The notes under the pieces: generated by a model
Seen by the model: only the letters and a program-made list of their open reading frames with translations
Databases searched by the model: none
What the model was told of the DNA's origin: nothing
Origin: Symbiodinium natans
Taxonomy: Eukaryota; Sar; Dinophyceae; Suessiales; Symbiodiniaceae
Assembly (NCBI GenBank): GCA_905221605.1
Contig: CAJNDS010001169.1
Span: 773,672 to 837,671 of the forward strand
Direction: 5' to 3'
DNA length: 64,000 nt
Translations under genes and position numbers: made by a program
Shown here: positions 10,919 to 21,704 of the stretch, piece after piece
How the letters are laid out: every line of letters starts with the position of its first letter
Numbering within the stretch: position 1 is the first letter of the stretch

Positions 10919-11357
10919 CCTCCAAGCAGGCCCCATTATGATCTCCCCGCCTGCCCAGAATGTCCTCCATCTCCATATACGGAGAAGTGTGATGGGCGGC
11001 GCGTGGCAGGCATCCGAAGGGGATGATGGATCACAAGGGCTGAAGGGAAGGGCTTGGGGGGTTCGTGGCTGTCGGCTTTCTGGCGGCTTTGGGTTTAGGA
11101 CCAAGTATCCCGAAGCTGGACACCCTAAACTCCGAAATGCGAGAACAGCTGGACTGCGACTGCGCCAGCGTATTCCTGCACGGCAATCCTTGGCAAGTGT
11201 CCGCAGGGCTAGTTGCCTAAACCCTACACCCCCCCAAAGCAACTGCAGGACTGAAGAGCTGAGCCTTGCTGCGAGTTGCTGCTGCCAGCTGAATGCGTGC
11301 GCGGTTGGAAATTCAGGGCTTTGGGATGTCAAGGAGTTGCTCCTTGAGTTAGTATAC

Positions 11358-11580
11358 TCTGTATGTATGTATGTATGTATGTATGTATGTATGTATGTAT
11401 TTATGTATGTATATATATATGTATATATTTATTTATTTATTTATTTATTTATTTATACATATGAATTGATAAGTGCAGGTGTGATACACATATATATATA
11501 TGTATATATACACACGTGTATGTATATATATATATATATAGATATGTGTATCTATACATATATGTATACACACACATTAT
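11358..11580. repeat. GTAT, TTTA and TA microsatellite block
   Basis: (GTAT)n at 11,362-11,400, (TTTA)n at 11,427-11,455, then (TA)n/(CATA)n to 11,580, followed by three CCCTAAA units at 11,620-11,645. Confidence 0.9.
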
Positions 11581-11679
11581 ATGTATGTTGTTTTGTACAG
11601 GCATATACATGTACCCTAAAACCTAAACCCTAAACCCTAAACCCCTTAACTGATGAAAAGCAAGTCAGCAGACCCAAAC

Positions 11680-11772
11680 CTTGATGATGCCGGGTCGCTT
11701 CAAGTGTGAGTGAGCCGTAGCGGCCGAGCATCTGCTGTGTAGTCTTCACATCCTGCATGGGCTTCTTGAGCC
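11680..11772 (-). CDS. Possible exon (strand uncertain)
   Basis: On the reverse strand an AG|GG acceptor and a donor CAAG|GTTTGG enclose an open frame reading LKKPMQDVKTTQQMLGRYG then SLTLEATRHHQ. Phase is 2 at the 5' end. The repeat context (CCCTAAA to the left, TTTAGGG to the right) is the same for either strand. A competing + strand exon at 11,667-11,702 (QTQTLMMPGRFK before AAGT|GTGAGTG) has an excellent donor. Only one can be real; since every other model here is on the + strand, the reverse call is weak. Confidence 0.25.
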
Positions 11773-12643
11773 CTTTGGGGTTCAGGGTTTAGGGTTTAGG
11801 GTTCAGAGGTCATGTACATGATGTTACATTATGCAACATGTTGTGTGTTACTTTATAGTCACAAACATGCGAAGAGCTTGCTTATTTACAGCCCTTCAAG
11901 TCTTTTCCAACCACCCCGCTTTTGAGCATGCTGCTCAATCCTCGGCCGACATACATCAAGCTGAGGATGCTAACGATCGGTTGTGCGGAGAAACGTCTGG
12001 CACTCTAGCAGGCTTTAGGGTTTAGGGCTTTGCAGCCCCGGCCAGCATTGCATGCACAATATCCCTGCATGCAAGCAGGTTTTGAGACTTGTCGCACCTG
12101 AACGCAGCAGTTGGCCAGCAGCTTCGGGTTTAGCATGCGGGCGTCATATGCATGGCTCCAGTGCGCATCGGCCAATACTTGCTGCTGATCGCTGTAAGCT
12201 TGCAACATGCCGAGCCGAAAGCATCGTTGATCTCCAAGCGATTATAGGTTGAGCCTGCCAAGAAGGGTGTTAACCAGCATGGTACATCTCAGTCAGCCAG
12301 ACACCCATTGATTTGATTCAATGCCTTCAGCTACACATACACGGTGCACTGGACGGCTGTAGTCACACGCACCCTTGGAAGCCATGGTGCGCATTCCTGA
12401 GAAGGAGACCTCAATACTCGTACCTGGGGTGTGCTGTGCTGTTGAAGAATCAATTCTGCGAAGAGACTGTTGGAAGGGAACAGGGAAAGTCCGACACTTC
12501 AGTCCCAAAGCATGAAAGCCGGGACAGAGCTGGCGAGTCGTGAGGCCTGTTCCACCCGGCAAAAGATCCTTCTTGAATGGGCCTCTTTCCTACAAAACCA
12601 TCAAAGCCCTCAACCCCTGAAACCCTAAACCCGTAAACGCAAG

Positions 12644-15600
12644 CCACTGATACCCCTTGTGGCTAGAGCTCCCCCACTCTATTGGGATGGCCGGCCTCTT
12701 GCATCTGAAGAATTTAGGGTTTAGGGTTTAGGGTTTAGGGGCTTTAGGGGCTTTACGGGCTTTAGGGGCTTTAGGGGCCTCTGCCGGATGGCCAGAGATA
12801 TGGTGGCGGGCTGAAAGCCCAAAAGCCCGAAGCTTCAACAGCCTTCGTCGAAGATTGTGCGTATCTGTCATGTATACAAATTTGTATAGATGTATGCATA
12901 GATGTATACATATATATATATATACATACATATATATATATATAGGAATAGGGGGATTGGGGTTTAGGCTGTAGGGTGAGACTCACACCTCGCCACTTTG
13001 CAGGATCCAGGCGAAGTCGCAGCTGCCGCTGCGGCGGCCTCTTGGCGGAAGCTTGTTGGGGGGGGCTTCATTGTCATTGCTGGTGTTGGGGCTTAGTACT
13101 TGGTTTAAGTTTAGGGTTTAGGCTTTAGGGTTTAGGGTTCAAGGTTCAGGGTTCAGGGGTCAGGGTTCAGGGTTTGGGGTTTAGGGGGCTTCGGGTTTAT
13201 TTACAGGGCCCTTGAGGGTTTAGGGCTCCGGCTTGCATGAAGGCTGGATATTCCCAGGTCTCCCTATTCGTCTGCTGCAAGGGCTGATGACATGTCGGGT
13301 ATAGGGTTCGGAGCCCTTGTACCTTCGCAAGGTCTCCGAAGTCCTCCAGCGTCCCAATCCTCAGCCCTTTTTCCCGATACATCCCAAACCTTTCAAGCTG
13401 CCCGGAAGGCCCACACAGACCCCATAAGGCCCCTTACGCTGCCCATTTATTTGCAGATCGCTTCGTGCTCAAGCTACCTTCTGAAAATTCTAGAAGTCCT
13501 GCAAGCCTAAACCTTCCATCTCAGACCCAAATCCCCAGACCCCACGCGCACCAGGGCTGAGCCCTCCACCCCTGCCAGGCAGCGACAGCAGACGCCTTGG
13601 CAAAGGTGGCTGCCAAGCAGGCTGAGAAGGCTGAGGTGAGACTTTGGGTTTGGGTCCTGGAGGTTGGGATGTTCCCCCTTATATTAACAGTCCTCAATAG
13701 GGATTATAGTGCCCCCTCTTGCAGTCCCTATCAAGGACTGTTAGTATAAGGGGGAACATCCCAAGGTTTGGGGCTTACAGGAGACTCTGAACCAACTGGG
13801 TCGCGGATTCTTGGGTTTGTAGGGCGTGGATTCTGGGAGCCACCCCACACACTCAGCTGTAACCCACCAAGCCCTTGAAGATGTAGTGGTTTTTGTAGGT
13901 CCTTAGGTGTTTCCGACCTCAGCAGACAGTTGGTTGCATCACGCGGGTTCCGAATCCCATCTCTCAATGTCATTGCCCCTGCACCAATATGATACACACG
14001 ATGTATGTGTATATTTTACGTATATACATGTACACATAGTATGTATATATATATATATGTATGTATATGTCCGTACAATGTTATACATGCACTTGCCAGG
14101 CTACTGAGACCCCACAGGCGGAGACGACACTGGCCACGGAGGCTGGCATGGGGACCACTTGAGGTGCGTTTTAGGGCTCGGACAGGGTTTAGCGGTTTAG
14201 GGTTTCGGGTTTAGACCTTAGGGGAAAACTGTGGAGGGTGGAGGGTATTCTCCACAATCTTGCACATCCTAGCTGCACTTCATTTTTGCGAGGCGTTCGA
14301 AACGAGTATCTATCCTCTACAGCTGTGCCAGGGCACATCAAATGCTAAACCCCTAACCCCCCTTGCTGCCAGGAGGAGCCCAGCTCTGGGAAGCGGGGGT
14401 CTCAAGCTCTTCATCTCACAGCCATGTTGGGGCTGCTTACTGGTGCTTAAAAGGGGGGGGATTCAAGGCGTGGGGGGGGAACGCAGGGCCCGACACCCTG
14501 AAGATGTAGTATGGGAGGTTGATGGAGGTTGCAGAAGCAAGGTTTCAAGTCGAAGGTGGTCAACAGGAGACCAGTTCAAGAGTTGGGGTGTTTGGGGTTG
14601 TGTCACGTTCATGCTGAACAGAGATTCCTTTCATGGGTTTGGGATTCTCGGCATTTTTATATTGTAACGTTTAGGGCTTCAGGTTTCAACCTTCCTGACC
14701 GGCATCGCCAAGCTCCCAGCACGAAAGCCGCAATGCATGCAGTTAGGGCCTCCAAAATAATCCTAAACTGCAAAAGCCGGCAACCCAGGCAATCCATGGG
14801 GCGCCAAGCATTCCTTGCAGGGTGGGGCTCCCTTAAAGCTGCACCTAAAGCCGAAGGAAGGGCGCCCTTTTCGTTCCTACAGTTGCCCTAAACACCCTTA
14901 ACCCCTGATCCCCCAAACCCCTGGACAAGTCAAAGCGCCGAGGTCTGTACGCTTCTTCATCCGGGGTCTTGGAAACCTTGGGGAGCACCACCTCAGAGCG
15001 CCCTGGCCGCGAGGGTTCAGGGATTTGGGAGTAGGGTTTTGGGGCAATTCGTGGGTGTGATCTTTATCGCTTTAAGGCTTACAGACCTTATTGGGTTTAG
15101 GTCTTGGCTTTTTGGGGATACTTCGGTGTTCAGGGGCTGAGGGGGTGCGTTTGTCAGGAAAGTACCCTCAGCCCTAACCGTTTCCTGACAAACCAGGACT
15201 ACTTCCAGCAGTTCGGCACCATTACCGAGGCGGCCTTGCTCCTTTTGTTCCCAGCCCTGGCAGTCTGTTCAGCGATTAGGGTTGAGGGTGTGTGGGGTTT
15301 ATAGGGTTTATGGGGCTTATCTGATTTATGGGGTTTATGGGGTTTGTAGGGTTTCTAGGGTTTCTAGGGTTTATAGGGTGTATAGGGTGTATAGGGTGTA
15401 TAGGGTGTATAGGGTGTATAGGGTGTATAGGGTGTATAGGGTGTATAGGGTGTATGGTGTATAGAGTGTGTATATATATAGGGTTTAGCTCTCGAAGTCT
15501 GCAGAGACCACCCTGGCGCATGGGTCCTTGTGTTGAACAGGCAAGCTTGGTTCGGGACAAGAAGACACAACGCCCACGAGGCCCGCTTCAGTCGACAACT

Positions 15601-15898
15601 GTTGAGAAGCTGCGGCTTTGACGCATTCCGTGCTGGTCTACGTAGTTTCCGCTTCTTCCACCCAGGACACGGGATGTCTGGGCCCTTCAACCTTAAAATC
15701 ATAAATGTGCGGGTGGTCGGTGTTACCCTTGATGTCGTCACTTCCTGGCAGTCGCCGCTTGAGCTGTGAGTGTTGCTGTTCTCTCTTGCCGTTGTTGTAG
15801 GAAAAGAGAAGGGGTGTAGGATAGCCAGCAGCTTTGCATGACACTTTACCGTGCAGGCATGGCGTTTGTCTCCATAGTGCCCAAGAAGCCAGAGGACG
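12644..15898 (+). CDS. RRM-domain RNA-binding protein (spliced, partial)
   Basis: Eight phase-consistent exons: 12,644-12,709; 13,004-13,036; 13,579-13,635; 14,100-14,145; 14,930-14,997; 15,197-15,229; 15,541-15,580; 15,857-15,898. The first four encode an Ala/Glu-rich leader (e.g. AATADALAKVAAKQAEKAE). The last four build an RNA recognition motif: RNP2-like FFIRGL, helix HHLR|DYFQQFGTITE, loop ASLVRDKKTQRPRG and RNP1-like RG|MAFVSI. Helix and RNP motifs fall at normal spacing only if the introns are removed as given, which supports GC donors after 14,997, 15,229, 15,580 and 15,898. RRM proteins bind single-stranded RNA through the aromatic RNP residues, so a role in RNA processing is likely. 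The start codon and the end of the RRM are not seen; the next intron contains a 2-kb mobile element. An exon at 18,184 is in phase but not RRM-like. The first exon uses an uncertain GA donor. Confidence 0.6.
12888..12946. repeat. TA microsatellite
   Basis: TATATA tract with ATACATA interruptions inside the intron between the first two exons of the RRM gene. Confidence 0.85.
13664..13764. mobile_element. 101-bp foldback element
   Basis: The left arm TTGGGATGTTCCCCCTTATA is matched by its reverse complement at the right end, with one mismatch over about 31 bases; weaker pairing continues inward to a loop of about 10 bases (AGTGCCCCCT). No open frame. It lies in the intron after exon 13,579-13,635. 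This is a MITE-like hairpin. Confidence 0.75.
15369..15458. repeat. 9-bp minisatellite, TATAGGGTG
   Basis: About ten tandem units of TATAGGGTG, preceded by looser GGGTTTATAGGG-type units from 15,296. The GGG-T spacing suggests it arose from TTTAGGG-type sequence. It lies in the RRM gene intron between 15,229 and 15,541. Confidence 0.85.
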
Positions 15899-16029
15899 GC
15901 CTTTTGCCTACATATATTACATTTTACCATATGATATATATATATATATTTATTTATTTATTTGCTTATATTTATTTACTTTTATACTCATATTTATATT
16001 TATACTTATATTTATATTTATATGTTTCT

Positions 16030-18115
16030 ATATATATATATATGCTCCCCCCCCCCCCCCCAGCGACCTACCCTTTTTAGGCCTTGTTAGGCCATTTTAA
16101 CAAAAGCAACAACGAAGGCCCAAAAGTCGCGTAGTTAATCACCGGGTAATGAAGGACAGTTACTGGGACACCCACCTCACAGACCCCGATAAGCCAGCAT
16201 TGGATTAATCTACATTTTGAATCTGAAGCGGACAATGCTGTTTTTAGATGTTTAGATCTGTGTTTTTCTCTACGCAAATTGTGCGTTTGAAGGGCAACTA
16301 CTGTTTTGTTGATCAACTAATTTATTTATACAATTGTGTTTGCACGAGGCAAAGTATTAATTAAATGGTGAAACATTTTTCTTGATTCTATGCGAATTTA
16401 ACTATTAGAGCAATTCTTAAGCAAAGTGCCCAATTTGACTCAAGTGAGTACTATTTAAAGGAGCATACTCAACCAAGATACGAAATAGACACCATTCTCA
16501 ACCAAAATATGGCAAAGTGTGCGTTTAAAGGGCAAATAATGCTTTATTGAGCAACTACTGTATTTATACAATTGTGTTTGTACTAGGCAAAGTATGAATC
16601 AAATACTATCTGAAAAGTCCACTGAAATGCCTTATGTTTACATAGTCATGAAACTTTACTTATTTTTGAAATAATCCTTCTCTGCGAATTTAGCTACCTA
16701 GAGTAAGTATGAAGCAAATAGCCCAATTTGACTCAAGTGAATACCATTTAAAGGACCATACTCAACCAAAATACGAAATAAGCACCATGTTCAACCAAAA
16801 TATGGCAAAGTGTGGTTTAAAGGGCAAATAGTGCTTTGTTGAGCAATTAATGCATTGAAACAGTTGTGTTTATATCAGGCAAAGTAAAATTGAAATACTA
16901 TCTGCAAAGTCCACTGAAATACCTCATGTTTGCATATTCATGAAACAATTTTTTTGACATATTCATTCTATGCGAATTTAGCTACTAGAGTAATTCTTAA
17001 GCAAATAGCCCAATTTGACTCAAGTGAATACTATTTAAAGGACCATACTCAACCAAATACGAAATAAACACTAACGGAAATGGAAGCGGTTCTACCTACA
17101 TAACAATGAAACAAAGATTGCTGAAGTATTCAATAAAGACCACTTATATATATTATGTCTGAAAAGCACAATTTGCATAAGCAAGCTTAAATATGCACAA
17201 TAATGGAACTAGAAGCGGTTCGACTTACATAACGATGAAACAAAGATGTCTGAAGTATTCAATAAAGACCACTTATATACTATGTTTGAAAAACACAACT
17301 TGCACAATCAGGCTTAAATATAGTGCACAAGAATCCTAGAAAAGCACTTAGTGAAGGCCATACACAAGCAAATTCACAAATACAAAAAAACATCCAAAAG
17401 CGCAAGCTTTTCAGGAGAATCTCTGGTGAAGTTTGGATTATAGGGTTTTGGGGTATCCCTGGACGAGTAGGAGTCACTTTTCAAGCAAACAATTCTAAGC
17501 AATAAATGCTTTTTCTCAAGACAAGTATTGCAAATGCTGCTTCTAGATAATTAATCGCTTTTACCAGGCAAATATTACCCACGCGAATTTAGCTTCCAGA
17601 GCACCAAGTAATGGCTGAATAAGGTCTACTACATTTGAGTACAACCACAAGATGCACTAAACACTAGTTGAAAAAGAAGCGAAGCGGTTCTACGTACATA
17701 CTAACGAAACAAATAGTTCTGAAGCACTAGAAAGACCACGTAAAAATGCGTAGTTGTTGCCTCGTGACCGTGAAGGCGAACCAAACAGCCTAAGTACCAA
17801 AACCAAAAAACAAAAAAAAAACAATTTTCCGGGACTCTTGGAGAAGCCTCATAGGGATTCCTGAGAGTTCCGGAAAGTTGTTGTTTTTGTCTTTTTTGTG
17901 TTTTTTAGTTTTTTGGTTTTTTTGGTTTTTTGGTTTTGGTATTTTGGTTTTTCTACTGTCCCGTGTATGCAATTTTAGTTGTATTTTAGTCTACGCCCTA
18001 GGAAACACGCTAGATTGCACCGAGTTTGCTTGCACTGCAGCTGGATGACTTAAGACAAGGCGAAAAAGGGTAGGTCACTGGGGGGGGGGTACCATATATA
18101 TATATATATATATCT
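16030..18115. mobile_element. AT-rich 2-kb element with terminal inverted repeats
   Basis: CAGCGACCTACCCTTTTT at 16,061 is mirrored by AAAAAGGGTAGGTCACTG ending at 18,080; beyond these the inversion continues as a C-run/G-run and an (AT)n tract on each side. Inside, base composition is far more A+T-rich than the neighbours. A ~290-bp unit repeats about three times (GCCCAATTTGACTCAAG at 16,429, 16,722 and 17,009) and a ~129-bp unit twice (GAAGCGGTTC near 17,083 and 17,212, with a diverged copy at 17,681). There is no transposase-size frame, so it is non-autonomous. Position within the RRM gene suggests an intronic insertion. TA target sites are likely but cannot be fixed within the (AT)n ends. 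Confidence 0.7.
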
Positions 18116-18392
18116 GCATACATATATATATATATATGTATTGATATTGGTTGTTTGTTGTTGCTTGGGAGCTGTGTGGCGCAGGGGCACGCAAGGGCTC
18201 TTTGTCATTTCGTGGTGCCGCGCTACGTACTCCGCGAGACCATGTGCCACTCACGAGTCTTCGTCCATATTTGGCATTCTCATATAGCCGCTTTCACGAA
18301 CCTGAAATTTCTGAGCCCGAAGCCAACCCGATACAGTTCAAAAGTCATGCCCTAACCACCCCCACCCCCCGACACCCCCGCCCGAACCGTGA

Positions 18393-19993
18393 GGAAGGTC
18401 CCGCACCTAGCGTGGACGAGCTCATCGAGACGATCACAGGCCTCGCGAAAGCGCTAGAAAGGAGCGCCGTGTGAAGGGGCAGGTTGTAGGGCCTTCAACC
18501 CTCAACCCTGGAGCCTAAACCCCAATCCCTAGGAGTTGGTGCGCCAGGTTTCTGGGCTCAGTGGACATCGGCTTTCAAGCAGCTTTCGGTTCGTGTTGAG
18601 CATAGGGGTTGTTGGGTTTAGGGTTTGGGTGTATGCGGAGGCTCAGTCATCAAAAATGCCCCGGGCCCTCCAGAACTCCAGGGCAATCTGACAGCTCAAG
18701 TCAGCTGAAACATTTCCTTGTGACCTGACACCCAAGTTAGGCGGCAGGCTGCAACAGCTCGAACCCTTGCAATCGTGGAGCTCAGACCCCGTAGCATGAG
18801 GCAAGGCCCCCTAGAGCGCTGCCCAGGTGCAGACAGTCTGGGACCCAGATGCCATGCGAAAATCCTCCTACACTTGATACAAGGCGAGTGTTTGGATTCT
18901 TTACTATCCCTAACACCCTGCACCCCTACAAACCAAGGCCACAGCATCAAAGGCGTGGAAGTTGAAGTGCAGGAGGCGTTGCCAAAACCCGACGAGGACT
19001 CGCAATGCCCCACATGTGCGGGTCTACGTCCCACAGGGTCTGAAGAATTTGAAGGGCTCTTGTTTTGCAGGGCTGGCTGTCATGCGGTGCATGGCATGCC
19101 CGCCCGCGTCAGAGAGCTGAAGCCCGAGGCTTTCCCAAAGAGCCAAGAGCCTGCGCAAGTAGTCTAGGGTTGATTCTAGTAGTTTCGAGGGTGGTATAGG
19201 AGGTAGGAAGAGGGTTTGTTGTTTATGGGCCTGAATCATTGTGCCATGCTTGAGTGAGTGTCTTTCAGGAGAATGAGGAAGAGAAGGAACCAGAAGGCTG
19301 TGGGGACGATGCTGCCGGCTCCTCCACCATGCACGGCCTTGAACCCAAAACCCTCAATATCTTGTCGCATCACACCCTGTAAACCCTAAACCCTCAACCC
19401 ATCCCTAGCCCAATGAACCTGCAAACCCAACACCCAAAGCCAAAACCATCCTTATCATCCCACAAGTCTTCAGTGACATTGACCTCTTCTTTTTACGAGA
19501 GAAAGCCCCCCAGAACCCCCCCCCCCCCCCTAAACCAAAACCCTAAACCCTAAACCCCTGTTGCAATTTGCTCTAGATCCCTGGCCATCTCTTGCAGCGT
19601 GGGTCTCAGGTCCAAACTCAAGTCTTAGACCTTCCTGAGCCTTACAAGCTAAGCTTAGGGCTTGAGCTTTCTAGAAATATGGAGAGTAGGTTTACAGTCT
19701 ATCAAAACGACCGCCACCCCGTGTAGAACCCGACATCTAACTGTTTCCGGTCTTAGGATTTGCTGCAGGATTGAGGGCTATAGGACTTTTAGGCTTACCA
19801 GAGCTAGCAGGAAAGAGGGTGCAGGCATTGGGCTCTGGATGTTCTTGGGTTTGGGCTTGTGTGGGGGACCCAAGCTGCACGAGTGTTAGGGTTATTTCGG
19901 GCCCCGGATGTAGAGAGCTGCTGGTGCAGTTGAAGTGCAGCCGGCTGCTGTGCCAGAGAAGAAGGCCCCTCCTCGACGCCCCCGCTTGAATGG
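18393..19993 (+). CDS. Cys/His-rich protein (spliced, partial), unidentified
   Basis: Exons: about 18,393-18,438 (SVDELIETIT, possible GC donor); 18,953-19,158; 19,269-19,335; 19,930-19,993. The second exon has an AG|G acceptor and a GTAGTC donor and is open for 68 codons. It holds DSQCPTCAG and, 17 residues on, FCRAGCHAVHG: a C-x2-C plus C-x3-C-H-x2-H pattern that could bind zinc. It ends KPEAFPKSQEPAQ. The third exon is acidic (ENEEEKEPEGCGDDAAGSS) with a GC donor, and the fourth is Pro/Lys/Arg-rich (EVQPAAVPEKKAPPRRPRLN). Phases match between exons 2, 3 and 4 (0 and 1); the link to the first is less sure, and a frame open from 18,151 to 18,474 allows a longer first exon. I cannot name the family. 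Start and stop are not seen. Confidence 0.45.
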
Positions 19994-20123
19994 GTGGCGC
20001 CCTGAAGCCGGGAGTCCCCCCTCCCTTTTTCAGGGCCCTGCTGCCACTCTTGGCTTTTTGGGGCATTTTGATCCTAAAGGGTTCAGAACCTCACCTGGCA
20101 AATTTCCCAGAGCTTTTTATGTA

Positions 20124-20231
20124 CTTGGTAGTCCAGTGGTGCCCTTTTCCCTTCTTTTTGGTTCAAGGTTCCCATATACAGTAACTAACCCAAGAAAGGG
20201 TACCCTACAATATGGTTAGTGGGCTACCAAG
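20124..20231. mobile_element. MITE family CTTGGTAG, copy 1
   Basis: Starts CTTGGTAGTCCAGTGG and ends GGGCTACCAAG, an imperfect inverted repeat, 108 bases long. The internal GGTTCAAGGTTCCCATATA and AGTAACTAACCCAAGAAAGG correspond to blocks in the copies at 36,411 and 48,528. Flanks TGTA and TATA may be a decayed 4-base target duplication. Confidence 0.7.
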
Positions 20232-20829
20232 TATAAGAGGCTTCCAGGACCCTCAAGGCCTTGTCTACCTAGCTCACCCCCGGGAAAGAACCGAACACCG
20301 CACACCGGGGTCCCTATACCTCAAAGCAGTATAATCCCATATGAGGCCTACTTCATAGAATTGTCAGGTTTGTAGGCTTTGCAGACGGTTGAACTGTTGA
20401 AGAAGGTTTTGTAAGGTATGAGTATGGTCCAAGGGCTTCCGCAGGGTTCAGGGACTAAGGTTTCAGTGGTATGTAAACAGCTTATAAGCTCTACTTCCAG
20501 GTCTTAATGAGGAAGAAGGAGTCAGGTAACTTAGTTCGATGCTTCAAAACTTTTCTAGTTGGATCTTCAATCTTCAACCTTCAACTTCGAAAATGGCTCT
20601 TGAGTTTCTGGAAGTTGTCCACCCTCAACCCCCTATCGGCTTGCTGGGCCCGGCAAGACTTTCTCCGACAACTATGGGAATTGTAAACGCTGTGCGCGCT
20701 GCCTCGGCAGCCAGGCCGGCCCACGGACAGGAAAGGAGGAAAGAGGGTTTCTGGGAAAGGCCTCAAAAAAGGGGAAAGAGGTTGCAGGGGAGGCGGGTTT
20801 CAGGGGGGTCCCAGAGGGGGTCCCAGGAA
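20232..20829. other. Spacer before the retroelement
   Basis: No exon is established. A + strand frame at 20,539-20,835 is partly protein-like (NAVRAASAARPAHGQERR at about 20,686) and could contain an exon of the gene ending its visible part at 19,993. The last 60 bases are GGTCCCAG-rich and continue on the other side of the retroelement at 29,976. Confidence 0.4.
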
Positions 20830-21003
20830 TGTTAGAATAGACTGTTCCCTCTAGAGCCCTGGCAGTATCCACTCTGACCTGACCAAAGCTGCTGTCACTG
20901 CTTTGGCTCAAGTGCTGAAACAAGTGTGACTGATGAGTTGCTCACTGCTGTGAATGTTGTGATACCTGAAAGTGTGTCCCAAACTGCTCCATCGAACTTT
21001 TCA
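20830..21003 (+). repeat. 5' LTR
   Basis: 174 bases, TG...CA ends, about 96 percent identical to the 3' LTR by eye. It contains TTTGGCTCAAG at 20,902-20,912, identical to the last 11 bases of the dinoflagellate spliced leader. Very short for an LTR; no TATA box is evident. Confidence 0.95.
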
Positions 21004-21017
21004 TGGTAGCGGAGCAC
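21004..21017 (+). other. Primer binding site, initiator-Met tRNA type
   Basis: TGGTAGCGGAGCAC follows directly after the 5' LTR. Eukaryotic initiator tRNA ends in ...CTGCTACCA, whose complement TGGTAGCAGAG matches with one difference. Copia elements commonly use this tRNA to prime minus-strand synthesis. Confidence 0.75.
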
Positions 21018-21050
21018 ACTGGTGAGAACCAGGTGCCCGAAACTGTTTGA

Positions 21051-21704
21051 ATGGCTTCACTAGGTTCTGCCCCTGAACTAAGAGGTCTCGGAGGTGAAGT
21101 GAAACTGTTCCCCCGGCCCCCACCGTCATTTGATGGGTCACTGGATAAGTATGAGGATTGGAACTGGCAAATGAAGAAGTACATAGGACTGTACAAGCTT
21201 GAAGCCAAGCTGCTCATGGATGCATGCGAGGTTCTAACTGAAGCTGTCACAGACGAACATGTGATCGACTGGAATCGAAGAACCGATGCAAGTCGAGACA
21301 TGAAACTGATCGAGTTCAGTCGTCAACTGCTTTATCTGTTGGCGCAGTTAACCGAGGGAGCTGCGAGAGCGACTGTCAGACAAGAAGACACTGAGAATGG
21401 CTTTGAGGTATGGCGAAGACTGCATCAGCAGTTTTCACTGCCCAATCGGTCCCAAGGACTGGATCTCCTCACCGAGATTCTGGATTTCAAACTGAGGCCT
21501 GACAACTTCGAGAATGATTTGGCTGACTTCATTGTACTGAAGAACCGGCACGAGAAGGCGACTGGTGCCTTGGTTCAGGATGATTTACTGATCACGTTGT
21601 TCATTCGCAAAACGCAAGGAGCACTGCAGCAGCATCTCAGACTGAATGTCTCGCAGATACACACATGGAAAGATTTACTGGCAACAATTCAGTCAGGCAC
21701 TTAG
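21051..21704 (+). CDS. Gag, capsid part
   Basis: 217 codons from ATG to TAG. The N-terminal part (PSFDGSLDKYEDWNWQMKKY) has the aromatic-rich helix that opens copia-type Gag, and later segments such as LDLLTEILDFKLRPDNFENDL fit the helical capsid core. Gag normally continues into a nucleocapsid with PMDIGA and a zinc knuckle; here these are in the next frame, which overlaps this one by 40 bases in the -1 register. Expression of the rest would need a -1 frameshift, but no X-XXY-YYZ slippery site is visible in the overlap. It could equally be a mutation in this copy. Confidence 0.85.
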   Translation: MASLGSAPELRGLGGEVKLFPRPPPSFDGSLDKYEDWNWQMKKYIGLYKLEAKLLMDACEVLTEAVTDEHVIDWNRRTDASRDMKLIEFSRQLLYLLAQLTEGAARATVRQEDTENGFEVWRRLHQQFSLPNRSQGLDLLTEILDFKLRPDNFENDLADFIVLKNRHEKATGALVQDDLLITLFIRKTQGALQQHLRLNVSQIHTWKDLLATIQSGT

